A stretch of 52,586 bases of DNA from Phoronis australis. Lineage: Eukaryota > Phoronida > Phoronidae. The position numbers were made by a program, and so were the translations under genes. Positions 1-10,149 of this stretch are shown in pieces (within the stretch, counting starts at the first letter, position 1; the number at the start of each line of letters is the position of its first letter). The stretch covers positions 32,433 through 85,018 of the forward strand of contig NMRA01000971.1 in assembly GCA_002633005.1 (NCBI GenBank). The letters are read 5' to 3'. The notes beneath the pieces were generated by a model, which ran no database searches, was not told where the DNA came from, and worked only from the letters and a program-made list of their open reading frames with translations.

Positions 1-502
1 AAAAATGAAGAGAGATTAGCTCGAACCTAAGTGCTGCAAAGCGAAGTACAGATGGCAGGAAATATAACTTTCTTGAGAACAAAGGAGCCCTAAGACACGT
101 GACAATCATCGGCCTATGGGAGCCAGGAGCTGACCAAACTCGTGGCAGTAATACAAACGAACCAATAGTGAGGCTGGAAATGGAATGTCCTAGTGCCATG
201 AGAGCAGGAGGACCGCATGCGAATCTACACAAGGGGTTATTGGACCAGTCCGAAAGAAGGGGGTATAAGAGGGACGAGTCCATATTCTCGCATAAATATA
301 TTTAACGAGTGAAATGTCATATATTTTGAAGTGAGTTCATGACCCAAGACAGTAACTCGTTACCTGTATTGTAATTCAGATTGCTAAACCACCGTCTCGG
401 AGTACCGGCGTCGTTGCACTCATTGTGATCGTCGATCTTTTTCTAAGACGGGGAATCGCGCATTTCCTTAGCACTAGGCGCTAAATCTTCATTCTTTAAA
501 AG
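1..502. other. Non-coding repeat remnant, no gene seen
   Basis: No convincing exon is visible. The stretch near 316-440 is similar to 22500-22615 in the same orientation; both contain an ATATTTTGAAGT run and then CCGTCTCGGAG followed by CGTCGTTGCACTC. This marks it as a dispersed repeat. The short open frame at 99-305 has no recognisable motif. Confidence 0.5.
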
Positions 503-655
503 TTGGGGATGGGCGCTTAACCGAGAGGTGGGCGCTTAACTGGAAATCTTCAAAAATCGCAGGGGGGCGCTTAACTGAGCAGTGGGCGGTTAAATCGAAA
601 ATCCACCTAAAGTAGGGGGTGGGCGGTTAACTGAGCATGGGCGTTAACCCGAATG
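503..655. repeat. Degenerate minisatellite, GGGCGCTTAAC motif
   Basis: A short motif close to GGGCG(C/G)TTAACTGA occurs about six times at irregular 15-40 base spacing. It is G-rich on the plus strand. No coding potential is seen. A weak echo of the motif (TTGAGCAGTAGGCGCTCA) occurs near 1812. Confidence 0.65.
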
Positions 656-1290
656 ATTACGGTAGATACAATTTGTAATATGCCTAGGAGTGTTCCTGAG
701 TGCAAATTAGCATTTCAAGATGAAATCTCAAAAAACGCCCATAACATTTTGTTTTCGCCTATGTGGCTTTTTCACAATGAAAACCGAACCACGTGCAAAA
801 GTTGGCCGTTAAAAATACAAATAGCGTTTTGAAGAACAATTGCACTGAGTTAATTAGTACGATGTTTTCTCTAACAGTTTGTACACAAATGTACCAGAAC
901 TATTTTCCCACGAGAGCTTCGTGTTCCAATTTCCAGAGACAAAACTGGCCGTACAAACTATAGGAGATGAAAGTCAAGAGTTGAAGTAATAGAAATAAAC
1001 ATCGATAACAATGATTCCAATAGGCCTCCAAGTAGGTCAGGGCAATATGAATTATATTACAACAAGTAACAAATTAGTTTAACAAATTATTTTCCAGTGT
1101 TATGGATTTACTTCAAAATATAATACTTGAATGCTTTGTCACTTTATTGGCTCCCCATGCTCACAAACTTTAAGAGCCATGCAGGATTGTACCTTTGGCG
1201 CATACTTCCGCTAGTTCAGTAATGGATGCCTGTCTGCCGCACTGAGTTTCCGAGTGTAGTGCACTAGATAAAACACGTATTCGAAAAAAT
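656..1290. other. Intergenic sequence, nothing recognised
   Basis: AT-rich sequence with stops in all frames. No repeat boundary or RNA gene is recognised. Confidence 0.4.
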
Positions 1291-1430
1291 GAGGCCTTAG
1301 AAATGTGACAGTGGTTTTGGCAACACCTCCCAATTCGATTTAGGTACTAGGAAACACTTGGATGTTAAAGAATTTCCATACCTCATGGAAAGGTGTCAAA
1401 TTCTTTCTATTTTGATGAAATTTGCCTGAC
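1290..1430. repeat. Dispersed repeat, inverted match to 22240-22400
   Basis: The reverse complement of this stretch matches 22240-22400. Shared blocks include AAATCGAATTGGGAG, CAAAACCAC and the ACCTTTCC.TGAGGTATG region. It appears to be part of a larger repeat related to H4 (1590-3840). Confidence 0.6.
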
Positions 1431-2706
1431 TTACTAATTCTAGTTCTCTCGAAATGTATGATTGCTGGGTCATTGAGGATGAGTGGTGACCGAAGGAACA
1501 TTGTGCCTCACTGGGTGAATCTCCTCCCTGTCATTTTCGGAATTAAAAGGTTGGCAATATATTACTGGATGTTTGTGTATCATCTTGAAGTAATAAAAAA
1601 TGCAAGTCATTTTATTTTTTGCTTATTGCCAGTCAAACAGGCATTATCAGATTTCACCAATGTCGCTGGCGGTTCTTTAGACTATAGATATTTTTGATAA
1701 CTGTACTCACAAGCATGAATATACTCAGGGTGGATCAGAATTTACTGAAAAAGAATGTTTTGGGCCCTGGAGCTTAATTGAAATTTTGCAAAACTTAAAG
1801 GGAACACTTAGTTGAGCAGTAGGCGCTCACCGCGGTAGATGCATACTTTCTGTGAATGTTTCAGTGCGATAATAAGAAATTGGATGTTATTACAATTTCT
1901 TGCGGCAAATTCCGCCCGGCATAATTTTGTTTCTACATTGGCCAGTTTCAATCGCAACAGTTCCCCTTTGATTCGAGTCTGAAAAATCTATGATTATGGG
2001 GAGTGAAAATTGGTGCTAGTGGGGGGATATATGAAGAGATGAATAAAAATCGCTAAAGGCTGGACATGGACATGGAACATCGGGCCTAGAGAATATCGAG
2101 TCACGGAAACATCAGAATAGAACACCGCGGTTCTGGGGAACACCGGCAGCTTAAATGTGCAGTCATGCCAGTATACTATTTTCGTTAGAACTATCACTGT
2201 TTTCTATTGATGTGCGGCTTTGGAGTAGTGCACGCGTAAGTTCCCACACTTGAATTGCAGGAGTATATGTTACATTGGCAGCAACATATGTGAGTGACGG
2301 GTGACTCATACTTACGCGCATGCTCAGTTCCAGAAAGAAGGGCTTAGGAATTTGTCTGCTGTCTTACCATAAAAACAAGACGCATTTCCAAGTCGCGATC
2401 GTATGCCGGAACATTGCGCGTAAACAGCGAGACCGACCTGAGTGTCGCAGTGCGATATTGTCAGGGATGTTGTAATAGAATAATCTTAAATGAAAAATAA
2501 ATGTTTTTTCCATTAAAAAGTTGGTAAGTTGATCGTTAAAGAATGAAATGTCGCCGTGATGTTCTGTCACATATCTATGCCGTGGTCCGAAATTTTCTTC
2601 GGCGTATCCGAAAACTAATGCAAAAGTACCCGAAAACATTAGTCAACAAAATGCTTCAAAGATCGTTTCTGAATTGTACCGCAACATGTTTACAACTCAT
2701 TGAAGG

Positions 2707-3677
2707 CAGTGGCGGATTTAGGATATCACAAGGGGGGCCAACATTTTTGCCGGCTGTAAGCATTTACGCAAACTGAACCACGATTGTAGATGCGCATAGC
2801 ACCGAATGGGGGCAAAGCCCCCTCCCGCCCAGGAAATTTTTCTGTTTTTACCTCTAAAAATCAAGCATTTTCCTTGATTCCTGAAAAATTATCCAAGAAA
2901 GAAAAACAAAAAAAAAACACGGAGAATGTGTCAAACACGAAAAACTACAATCGCCAAAGACTCGAACTCGCGACCTCGCGGATAGAGCGCGAGTGCGTTA
3001 CCACTACACCACCACGACTTAACTACTAATATCATACTAAGAGACCCAGTTGTTTATGGTCCACAGCATTTGCGCGCAAAACATACTTCTTTTTGTAATG
3101 CTTATTACACGTTTTATATTTTGTGCCATCAATTCTTAACAAATTTGTCGTATTTAAATAGTCTTCAAATGCCCAAAACACCAAATCCGTTTTTCGTGTT
3201 GGCAATAATGACGGGATTGCTTTGGAAATCGTCTGAAGATAAGGTTTGACAAAGAGAGTATTGCGAGTTTCTGAGTGATTCACTAAGGCTTCGATTAAAA
3301 TTCACATCTTACTAGCAGCTTCTGTTTTTTCATCGTCACTCAGGTTCCATTTTCTTTAAAAAATGAAGTAAACTTTCTTCATTGCACAGTGGAGCAGACG
3401 ACGGAAACGGAGTCGTAGTGCGCAGCACCACTGCCGATCGCCTGGGATATTGCGGGAGAGCCTATACTTAGCCATAGTTCCGAATTTGACAGTTGAAATT
3501 GGATTTGAGCCCCCTCCCAACACTAAAACTGCACACATTTAAATCTTTTTTTCATTCGTATAATTTTAATTACCGGGGTTAATTAATAAACTCAACATTT
3601 CCCTACGTTCTTACTGTTTTATTTTTTTGCGGCAGCCAAGGAGATGGGGCCCGGGCCCCCCCCCAGATCCGCCTATG
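2707..3677 (+). mobile_element. Non-autonomous TIR element, 5-bp TSD GAAGG, copy 1
   Basis: The left end is CAGTGGCGGATTTAGG and the right end, reverse-complemented, is CATAGGCGGATCTGGG, so the termini form imperfect inverted repeats of about 16 bp followed by G-runs. GAAGG occurs on both sides (2702-2706 and 3678-3682), giving a 5-bp target duplication. The uninterrupted paralogue near 39664-39678 supports insertion at this point. A second copy in reverse orientation is at 37337-38328. There is no transposase; the interior contains a tRNA-like segment on the minus strand. The CAGTGGCGGAT-type end resembles hAT-like families, but the usual hAT duplication is 8 bp, so the superfamily is uncertain. 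Confidence 0.85.
2948..3018 (-). ncRNA. tRNA-like segment inside TIR element (pseudo-tRNA)
   Basis: On the minus strand the segment has an A-box-like TGGTGTAGTGGTAACGC and a B-box-like GCGAGTTCGAGTCT, with a fair anticodon arm (TCGCG/CGCGA around CTCTATC, which would put CTA at the anticodon). The T-stem and acceptor stem pair poorly, so a working tRNA is unlikely. A tRNA-derived promoter relic carried by the element is more likely. The second copy, at 38014-38084, keeps the same boxes with a further degraded anticodon arm. Confidence 0.6.
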
Positions 3678-4102
3678 GAAGGGGACCGTTCTCTGTTAGC
3701 GTTCATCTTGATTTGGCAACAATCAAATAAGGGCCGGATTCGCACGATATGGGCTCGCTTACGTGGGAAATTTCAGGTCGCGTGTTACGATACAAGATGA
3801 CCAAAGTCTGGTATTTGCAATCAGGTCACAAATCTGACCTGCAGCTCGTTATAGTAGAAATAATCTTTACTTAAAAGTCGGTGAGGTTTAAAAATGAAAC
3901 ATTAGCACAAGTGCTATTATCTGACAATTTTTGAAACCTACAAACGCAAACTACAGTACAGAAAATATACAGAACTTTAGCATAAATTTTAATGCAAAAG
4001 TACATGTACATGTTACGGGGTGTGTAGACATTTGTAGCAGTTCTCACAAGAGCAGTTCACAGAGAAAAAATCATCAGAAAGCGTGGCAATTTCATTTAAA
4101 GG

Positions 4103-4634
4103 TGTAACATTTTCGATGAAAAATGTTAGAATTATGTAACAATTTATTATAAATCGATGATTAAATTCATGAACAATTGTGTTGATTAATATCAGTTAAC
4201 AATTTTGAAAGTCACAAATACTTTAGAACAGGACTTGTTATTGTGAACAACTTGTGGTAAACTTGAGTATTGCACAAGTTCTTCAGAAGAGCTTTAGTTC
4301 TGCTAAGTTCTCAGTGTAGTTCTGACAAACAAGATATGATCATCAAAATATGTTTTGGAGTGGTCAACTTTAGGTGGGTTGATTCTAAGAAACACCCACA
4401 CCGATGTACTTATGCCTTGACCAGTGTCCATGTGATGTTTAGTCATATCTTAGAGTATAAATATTTCTGGAGCAAACATAAGCATCATTCTCAAAAGAAA
4501 AAGTTAGGAGACGGGGAAGCTCAGTAACTTTGGAGAATCGAGTATTTAGGCAGATCACTGAGTCTTTAGAGTTTCAAGGAGTGTGTTCAGTCACTGACAA
4601 GTATCATACTGATACACTAAATAAGAACACCACA
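4103..4634 (+). repeat. 5' LTR of BEL/Pao element
   Basis: Starts TGTAACATTTT and ends ACCACA, so it has TG...CA termini. It aligns over its whole length with 9471-9999. A TATA-like TATAAATATT lies at about 4456, a plausible promoter TATA box by position. It is preceded directly by the AAAGG duplication. Confidence 0.95.
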
Positions 4635-4795
4635 GTAAATAGAAATCTTCCCGCAAGGATGGGGTACAGTAAAAAGAAATCTTCCCATGAGGACTGGGGA
4701 CAGTAAATACAAATCTTCCCGCGACGATGGCACAGTAATAAAAAATAGAAATCTTCCCGCGAGGACGGGGGATAACAAAATTGACATCCCGTGTA
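4635..4795 (+). repeat. Tandem repeats in the BEL leader
   Basis: Directly after the 5' LTR there are four copies of a unit of about 34-42 bases, each with the core AAATCTTCCC followed by a purine-rich G-tract and then an AGTAAA- or AGTAATA-type start to the next unit. This is where the primer-binding site is expected. TGGGGTACAG at about 4660 is a possible TGG-starting site, but I cannot assign it to a tRNA. Confidence 0.8.
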
Positions 4796-5031
4796 GACGG
4801 AAGTAAGAAGAAGTCTAAGAAGAAGATTCGTGACGAAGAAAACAAGGCCTACCTGTTTCTACATCCTGCTTGTGTGGGGTGATTCACAGCAGTGTGCACT
4901 GCAGTGGACAGAGGTCAAACCATCCCTTCATACTAAGGGGACATGTGATTGGAAACAGCTAGTATTAGGACAGTAAAACCACTACATTATATAACTGTAT
5001 TTTGATTTGAGTTCAGTGGACCTAAATAAAA

Positions 5032-6300
5032 ATGGAAGCTACAAGAAAAACTCGTTCAAATGCCAAGAGACTATTCACGAGACAATGTGGACACATCAAA
5101 CAAATAGTTGCAAGAAAAGAAGCTGTCACAGAAGAAGACAAAGATAAGTTGAATTTTTTGTTTCATGAATTCGATGTCAGCAATTTAAAGTATAGGGCTT
5201 TTATAGAAAGCGATGACGAGCTTTTAGAAGAATGTGAAGAGTATTTTATGGATGAAGAATCTAAGTACATAGATACTTTGACTAGAGTTAATGAGTATCT
5301 AGATATGTTTAACTCAGTAACTGAAACTCCCATAGAGAAGCATGAGAGTTTAACCAAAGAAGAGGTAATGGGTCTTGTAAATTTACCCAAGGTCACACTA
5401 GACAAATTTGATGGAAATCCGGCCAAGTATCACACTTTCGTAGCCATTTTTGATCAAAACGTTGCAAGTGTCGTGAAGGGCGGTGATGCTAAATTAACAA
5501 GACTCCTCCAGTATACCACCGGAGCGGCCAAAGAAAGCATTTAGAAATGCGCATTGGTCGGCGGTGAAGAAAGTTTCGAACTGGCCCGTGAGATATTGCA
5601 CTCACGATATGGTGACAACCGTAAAGTAGCAGACAGATTGATGACTGAGGTCAAAAAGGGTGGCCAGATAAGGTCATCGTCCAACCTTCAGCATTTTGCG
5701 GATGACCTTGAATTCTATCTGATATTAGATAAGTTAGAGAAACTCCCTGAGATTGACACCCAGGCGAGCATTTTGTAAATCATAGGCAGGCTTCAGCCCT
5801 TCATTCAGCAAAAGTGGCGCGAAAGGGCTCTCGGTTTAAAGCGAGAGGAAGACCGCTACCCCACATTTTCAGAATTTGTGAAGTATGTTTGTCAAATGGC
5901 AACTTATCAGAATGACCCCATACATGGAAAACATCCGTCTGCCGGTCATAGCCATAAGCAATTCAATGATGTTCCCAAAAGATCTTCCAATTTCAATTCT
6001 AATGTAAAGGTGGGTCAGTCGCAAGACATAAGAAAATATCCTGAATGCTCGGAGTCCCATCCACTCTGGCGCTGTGAACAATTTAAGAATAAAACGCCTT
6101 CAGAACGCCAAGTTATGGTTGAAAGGGCTAAACTTTGTCGAAATTGCCTTTTTGACAACCATAAGGTAGAAAATTGCCGAAAAACGTCTTTTTGTCGCAA
6201 ACAAGGCTGCGTAGAGAAACATTCATATCTACTTCATGATCCTAAAGATAGCACTCCCCCTAATGTGACCAATAATGGAATCCGGGTGGCTGACCATGGT
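5032..6300 (+). pseudogene. BEL/Pao Gag, broken by two in-frame stops
   Basis: One reading frame from the ATG at 5032 runs through to the protease but is interrupted by TAG at 5542-5544 and TAA at 5776-5778. The N-terminal 100 residues are charged and helical. The middle matches the BEL/Pao Gag type, with LPKVTLDKFDGNP, then LTRLLQYTTGAA and FELAREILHSRYGD. From about 6040 there is a Cys/His-rich nucleocapsid-like region (PECSESHPLWRC, LCRNCLFDNHKVENC, FCRKQGC, KHSYLLHD). In active elements this protein packages the RNA into cytoplasmic particles. Resuming the same frame after each stop restores family similarity, so these are point nonsense changes rather than frameshifts. Confidence 0.93.
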
Positions 6301-6750
6301 ATATATCTGCCAATTGTACCGGTTCGGGTGAACGATGCGTACTCTACCTTCGCCCTTTTAGACACCGGGTCTTCAGTGAGGCAGCTTCTGCACCAGGAAT
6401 CTGGTTGAGAAATTGAAGCTGCCAACAACAAAACTTACATATACATTGAGTACTTTTAATGCCCTTGACCAAGAGCGGCGCTCAATGCAAACTGCTTTCC
6501 GTTTGACAACCCAAAATGGCGCAAATGAATTGCCAATGTCTCATGTTTATGTGGCAGAGAAGATACCAACCGACACGCCTGCCGTTGACTTAGCAGCATT
6601 ACAACCACCTAAAAGATTTGCCAATTGTCCAAGGAAGAGTTGAAATTCTAATTTGCCAAGATAATTTTGAGGCCCTTATCCCACTGGAAGTCAGAAAGGG
6701 TGGGAAAAATGAGCCCTAAATTGCAGTCCGCACTCTGTTTGGTTGGTGCC
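6301..6750 (+). pseudogene. BEL/Pao aspartic protease, frameshifted
   Basis: The frame carried on from Gag reaches the retropepsin motif LLDTGSS at about 6355-6375. It then slips, and the expected continuation (CTRNLVEKLKL) is in another frame from about 6391, ending at the stop at 6641-6643. A further stretch (ALIPLEVRKGGKNEP, then AVRTLFGWCLN) follows in yet another frame to about 6760. This is the usual protease tail of BEL/Pao. At least two frameshifts and one stop are therefore present. The active-site Asp of DTG is retained. Confidence 0.9.
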
Positions 6751-6760
6751 TTAATAGTCC

Positions 6761-7004
6761 AAAAGGTGGCGCTGTTAGCAGTAAGGTGATTTCGAATTTT
6801 GTTACTGATGTCAAGCCGAAAGTTGTTTCAGAATGGTCTGAATTTTCTGTGACGGATGATGGGACTGATGCTTTGGATGCCACGGGTCCATCCGTCAATG
6901 ATGAGAAGGTGTTTGAGGTCAAAGATGGTGACCCTGAAGTTAAACACCAAGTCACTTCGCATGGAAGTGCAGTGTCTATGCCTGTTCGAAGAAAGGCAAT
7001 TATT
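6761..7004 (+). pseudogene. BEL/Pao post-protease linker remnant before RT deletion
   Basis: An open frame continues here (VISNFVTDVKPK through SMPVRRKAI), acidic and without a recognisable domain. It stops at the CAATTATT that borders the 179-bp insert. Reverse transcriptase motifs (for example YVDD-like) should follow but are absent. On the far side of the insert the sequence is already the region downstream of RNase H. Confidence 0.75.
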
Positions 7005-7183
7005 GTTGAGTATATAATCTAGCTAGCAGGCACCATATGTTAGTAATCATGTTGAACTCATGTAAGTCTTAATTGCGCATGCTCACTGTAGCCACATGTA
7101 CTATAACCACGTGTTTTAGTCCGTCGAATATAGTTAGTGATTCTGTACACACGTATTTTTTTATTCCACGATGTCCCTCTCAA
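7005..7183. mobile_element. 179-bp insert with 8-bp flanking repeat CAATTATT
   Basis: CAATTATT occurs at 6997-7004 and 7184-7191. The intervening 179 bp is unlike BEL sequence and contains no coding frame. Its ends share only a short inverted TTGAG. Removing the insert and one repeat would place the upstream BEL frame directly next to the RNase H-integrase linker, so the RT deletion seems to have come first. A MITE with an 8-bp duplication is the simplest reading; a filler-DNA repair junction is the alternative. Confidence 0.6.
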
Positions 7184-7191
7184 CAATTATT

Positions 7192-9355
7192 AGAGAACAT
7201 CCTCTAAAGCAACTGAGTGAATATTACTCAGACTGGCAGCGACTGAAAAGGGCAGTCGCATGGCTGATCAAAATCAAGAAGTCATTGAAAACGAAAAGCA
7301 AATTCATGAAACTAACCGTTTCAGACATACAATCCGCAGAAGAAGAAATTCTGAAATTTGCACAACAAAATTTGAAAACAAGCAGAGAAAATGTTCGCCA
7401 ACTAAATCCTTACGTTGATGAAAATGGCATCATACGTGTTGGAGGTAGGACTAACAAAGCTGGTACCAATAACAAAAATCAAATCATTGTCCCAAGCGGA
7501 CACATTGCAAATATATTGATTCGCCACATACATGAAACAAATCATTCATATGATATGTGCATACACCTTGGCAAACATAAGAGAAATTTATTGGATTCGT
7601 AGAAAAGATGTTAAATCTATCTTGCGCAAATACATTATTTGTCGTAAAGTTAATGGCAGATCATGTCAACAAAGAATGGGAGAACTCCCAGAGACCCGAC
7701 TTGCAGCAGGTGATACACCATTCGCACATACTGGTGTTGACTGCTTTGGTCCTTTTTTAGTCAAAAGGGGACGCTCTGAATTGAAATGGTATGGATGTGT
7801 ATTCACATGTATGAGTACTCGTGCCGTACACATTGAAGTTTTGGAAACACTTGATACTGATTCGTTCATAAATGCATTGAAGAGATTCATTGCAAGAAGA
7901 GGTCAACCAAAGTCAATAACTTCTGACATTGGTGGAAATTTTGTCAGTGGTAATAAGGAACTTGCCAAAGGTCTAAAAGAATAGACGACATGAAGATACA
8001 AAATTCCTTGCTACAAAATAACATTGAATGGAAATTCAACCCACCTCATGTGAGCCATCACGGCGGTGTTTGGGAAAAACAAATTAAATCGATTAGAAAA
8101 GTTTTGATGGCTTTATTGGGTGAACAAAAATTGAATGATGAAACTTTGACTACACTCTTGTGTGAAGTTGAAAGCATACTAAATAACAAACCAATTACAC
8201 CTCTTAGTGATGATACAGATGATATGCAAGCACTTAGACCAAATCATCTTTTAGTGATGAAAGAAGGTCCATCATTGCCACCCTGTGCCTCAGGGAGGAA
8301 TGATATTCATAGACGTCGTTGGCGTCAAGTTCAGTACATGGCCCAACTTTTCTGGAGAAGATGGCTTAAACAGTACCTTCCCGAATTGCAACGGTGTCAC
8401 AAGTGGCTACAAGTTACTCCAAATGTCTCAGTAGGTGATTTAGTCTTACTCGTTGAGGACAATGTCCCAAGAAATCTTTGGCCAGTCTGGGTAGGGGTGT
8501 TGAAGTTAATCCTGGTAACTGATGGCTTAGTCCGCACAGTAAAGGTTAAAACCAGAAATACTCTACAACATCTCTTGTGGCGCTTTTTATTGCCCATCTT
8601 ACCAGAGATTACCTATTATACGTTATTTACCTGTATTCATTTTATTGTAATTGTATTAGTCATAATAAATGACCTTGTATCACCTACATCAGTCTCCTTT
8701 TCATCTCTGGTAACGAGCTTACGACGCACGTATCATTTATCTATTATTTGGACATATGTCGATCATAAATGGTATTTCACTCGTTAAATATATTTATGTG
8801 AGCATATGCACCCGCCTTACTCCTTTTCCCCCTCATCTCGGTCTATTCCATTATTCCCTTGTGTAGGACTACACGTCGTTTTTCCAGCCTTCGCATTGGT
8901 CTCTTGTTATCACGTGCCTCGAGTTTGGTCAGCTCTTGGCTCTTATAAGCTAATGATTGTCACGTGTCTTTAGGGGCGTTTTTCTTTGTTATTGTAACCT
9001 CGTTTTCAGTTCACTTTGTTCCGGCCACATTGTTGTACGTCAAAAACTCATTCAATTTTCCCACCCTCTTCCTCCCAGTTTTCGTCATTCTCTCGTACTT
9101 CCACGTGGCTGGCGCTTTTTATTGCCCATCTTACCAGAGATTACCTATTATATGTTATTTACCTGTATTTATTTTATTGTAATTGTACTAGTCATAATAA
9201 ATGACCTGATATCGCCTACATCAGTCTCCTTTTCATCTCTGGTAACGAGCGTGTGCCGCACGTATCATTTATCTATTATCCGGGACGTGTTGATCATAAA
9301 TACTCTTCTTACAAGACCCATTACCCAGTTAGTGATGCTTGAACGAAAACTTTAT
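7192..9355 (+). pseudogene. BEL/Pao integrase region, frameshifted and split
   Basis: The region begins in the linker after RNase H (RLKRAVAWLIK). It runs through an H2C2-like zinc segment (HIHETNHS, HLGKHKR, YWIRRKDV, and one retained Cys of the expected pair in IICRK). It then enters the DDE core: D in GVDCFGPF, D in TSDIGGNF (usually SDNGTNF) and E in HHGGVWEKQI. The C-terminal part (WRRWLKQYLPEL, VGDLVLLVEDN, DGLVRTVKVKTRNT) is cut by the element at 8565-9297 and resumes with RPITQLVMLE at about 9317-9346. Frameshifts occur near 7560-7600 and at about 7980. In active elements this enzyme joins the cDNA to host DNA in the nucleus. Confidence 0.93.
8565..9297 (+). mobile_element. Non-autonomous element with terminal direct repeats (R1), inside BEL integrase
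   Basis: AAATACTCT flanks the insert at 8556-8564 and 9298-9306, and the integrase frame resumes exactly after the second copy. Within the insert, a block of about 200 bp beginning GGCGCTTTTTATTGCCC occurs twice (from 8580 and from 9112), separated by about 325 bp with no coding capacity. Each block has AATAAATGACC, a polyadenylation-like AATAAA. LTR-spacer-LTR without ORFs resembles a TRIM, but the 9-bp duplication and lack of clear TG...CA ends do not fit well. Single relatives occur at 23971-24262 and 46733-46940, and a paired relative at 33622-34300. Confidence 0.8.
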
Positions 9356-9470
9356 TGAGAAGTTATTTTGTCAAGAAAGAATTGATAATAGTAAGTTATA
9401 GATTTCTAAGGTTCAATACTATCTGTTGAAGTATATAGGTTAAATTTAGGAGTAAATTTAAGGCCGGGAG

Positions 9471-9999
9471 TGTAACATTTTTGATGAAAAATGTTAGAAT
9501 TATGTAACGATTTATTATAAATCGATGATTAAATTATGAACAATTGTGTTAATTAATATCAGTTAACTATTTTGAAAGTCACACATATTTTAGAACAGGA
9601 CTTGTTATTGTGAACAACTTGTTGTGGTAAACTTGAGTATTGCGTAATTTCTTCAAAAAAGCTTTAGTTCTGCTAAGTTCTCAGTGTAGTTCTGACAAAC
9701 AGGATATGATAATCAAAATATGTTTTGGAGTGGTCAACTTTAGGTGGGTTGATTATAAGAAACACCCACACCGATGTACTTTTGCCTTGACCAGTGTCCA
9801 TGTGATGTTTAGTCATATCTTAGAGTATAAATATTTCTGCAGCTTACATAAGCATCATTCTCAAAAGAAAAAGTTGGGAGACGAGGAAGCTCAGTAACTG
9901 GAGAATCAAGTATTTTAGGCAGATCACTGAGTCTGTAGAGTTTCAAGGAGTGTGTTCAGTCAGTGACAAGGATCTGATACACAAAACAAGAACACTACA
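9471..9999 (+). repeat. 3' LTR of BEL/Pao element
   Basis: Starts TGTAACATTTT and ends ACTACA, aligned end to end with 4103-4634. It is followed by AAAGG at 10000-10004. The short purine tract GGCCGGGAG just before it is a weak polypurine-tract candidate. Confidence 0.95.
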
Positions 10000-10149
10000 A
10001 AAGGTAGTACATTGTCTCATTGCCATCGGCAATGAGTTCCATGGCAAAGTACCCTTATGCAAGATTGAGTTACACCCGTTAGTCATGATTTTAAAACGTT
10101 TTACAGACAGTTTTCACCTCTGATACCATATTTAGACTCTCTGTGCGGA

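Larger units (their letters stand above)
1590..3840 (+). repeat. Old repeat H4, copy 1, interrupted by a TIR element
   Basis: 1590-2706 and 3683-3840 together match the reverse complement of 39480-40865 almost end to end. Landmarks include GCTTATTG.CAGTCAAACAGGCATTA, TTCTTGCGGCAAATTCC and TTGATTTGGCAACAA. The 971-bp element at 2707-3677 splits this copy; the copy at 39.5-40.9 kb lacks it. Class unknown; no coding domain was recognised. A third partial relative lies at 20460-20640 plus 22035-22120. Confidence 0.75.
4103..9999 (+). mobile_element. BEL/Pao LTR retrotransposon, internally deleted and degenerate
   Basis: Two direct LTRs (4103-4634 and 9471-9999) flank a gag-protease-integrase region. 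The 5-bp duplication AAAGG (4098-4102 and 10000-10004) lies immediately outside them. Domain order, the CCHC-like Gag region, the protease motif and the integrase signature are those of BEL/Pao. The reverse transcriptase and RNase H, about 2 kb in intact elements, are missing between 7004 and 7192. Stops and frameshifts break every ORF, so the copy is dead. It also carries a 179-bp insert (7005-7183) and a 733-bp insert with terminal direct repeats (8565-9297). The LTRs differ at about 33 positions or indels by my count, which suggests moderate age. Confidence 0.95.

Noticed and set aside
4660-4672. Primer-binding site of the BEL element
   Set aside because: A TGG-starting sequence exists, but it lies within tandem repeats and I cannot match it to a tRNA end with confidence.
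8589-8787. Hydrophobic, membrane-like C-terminus of the integrase frame
   Set aside because: It is translation of the inserted R1 repeat; the integrase resumes at about 9317.
8580-9320. Hammerhead ribozyme in the R1 terminal repeats (retrozyme or Penelope-like signature)
   Set aside because: The minus strand has CTGATGTAGG, but the conserved CTGANGA and GAAA cores are not both present.
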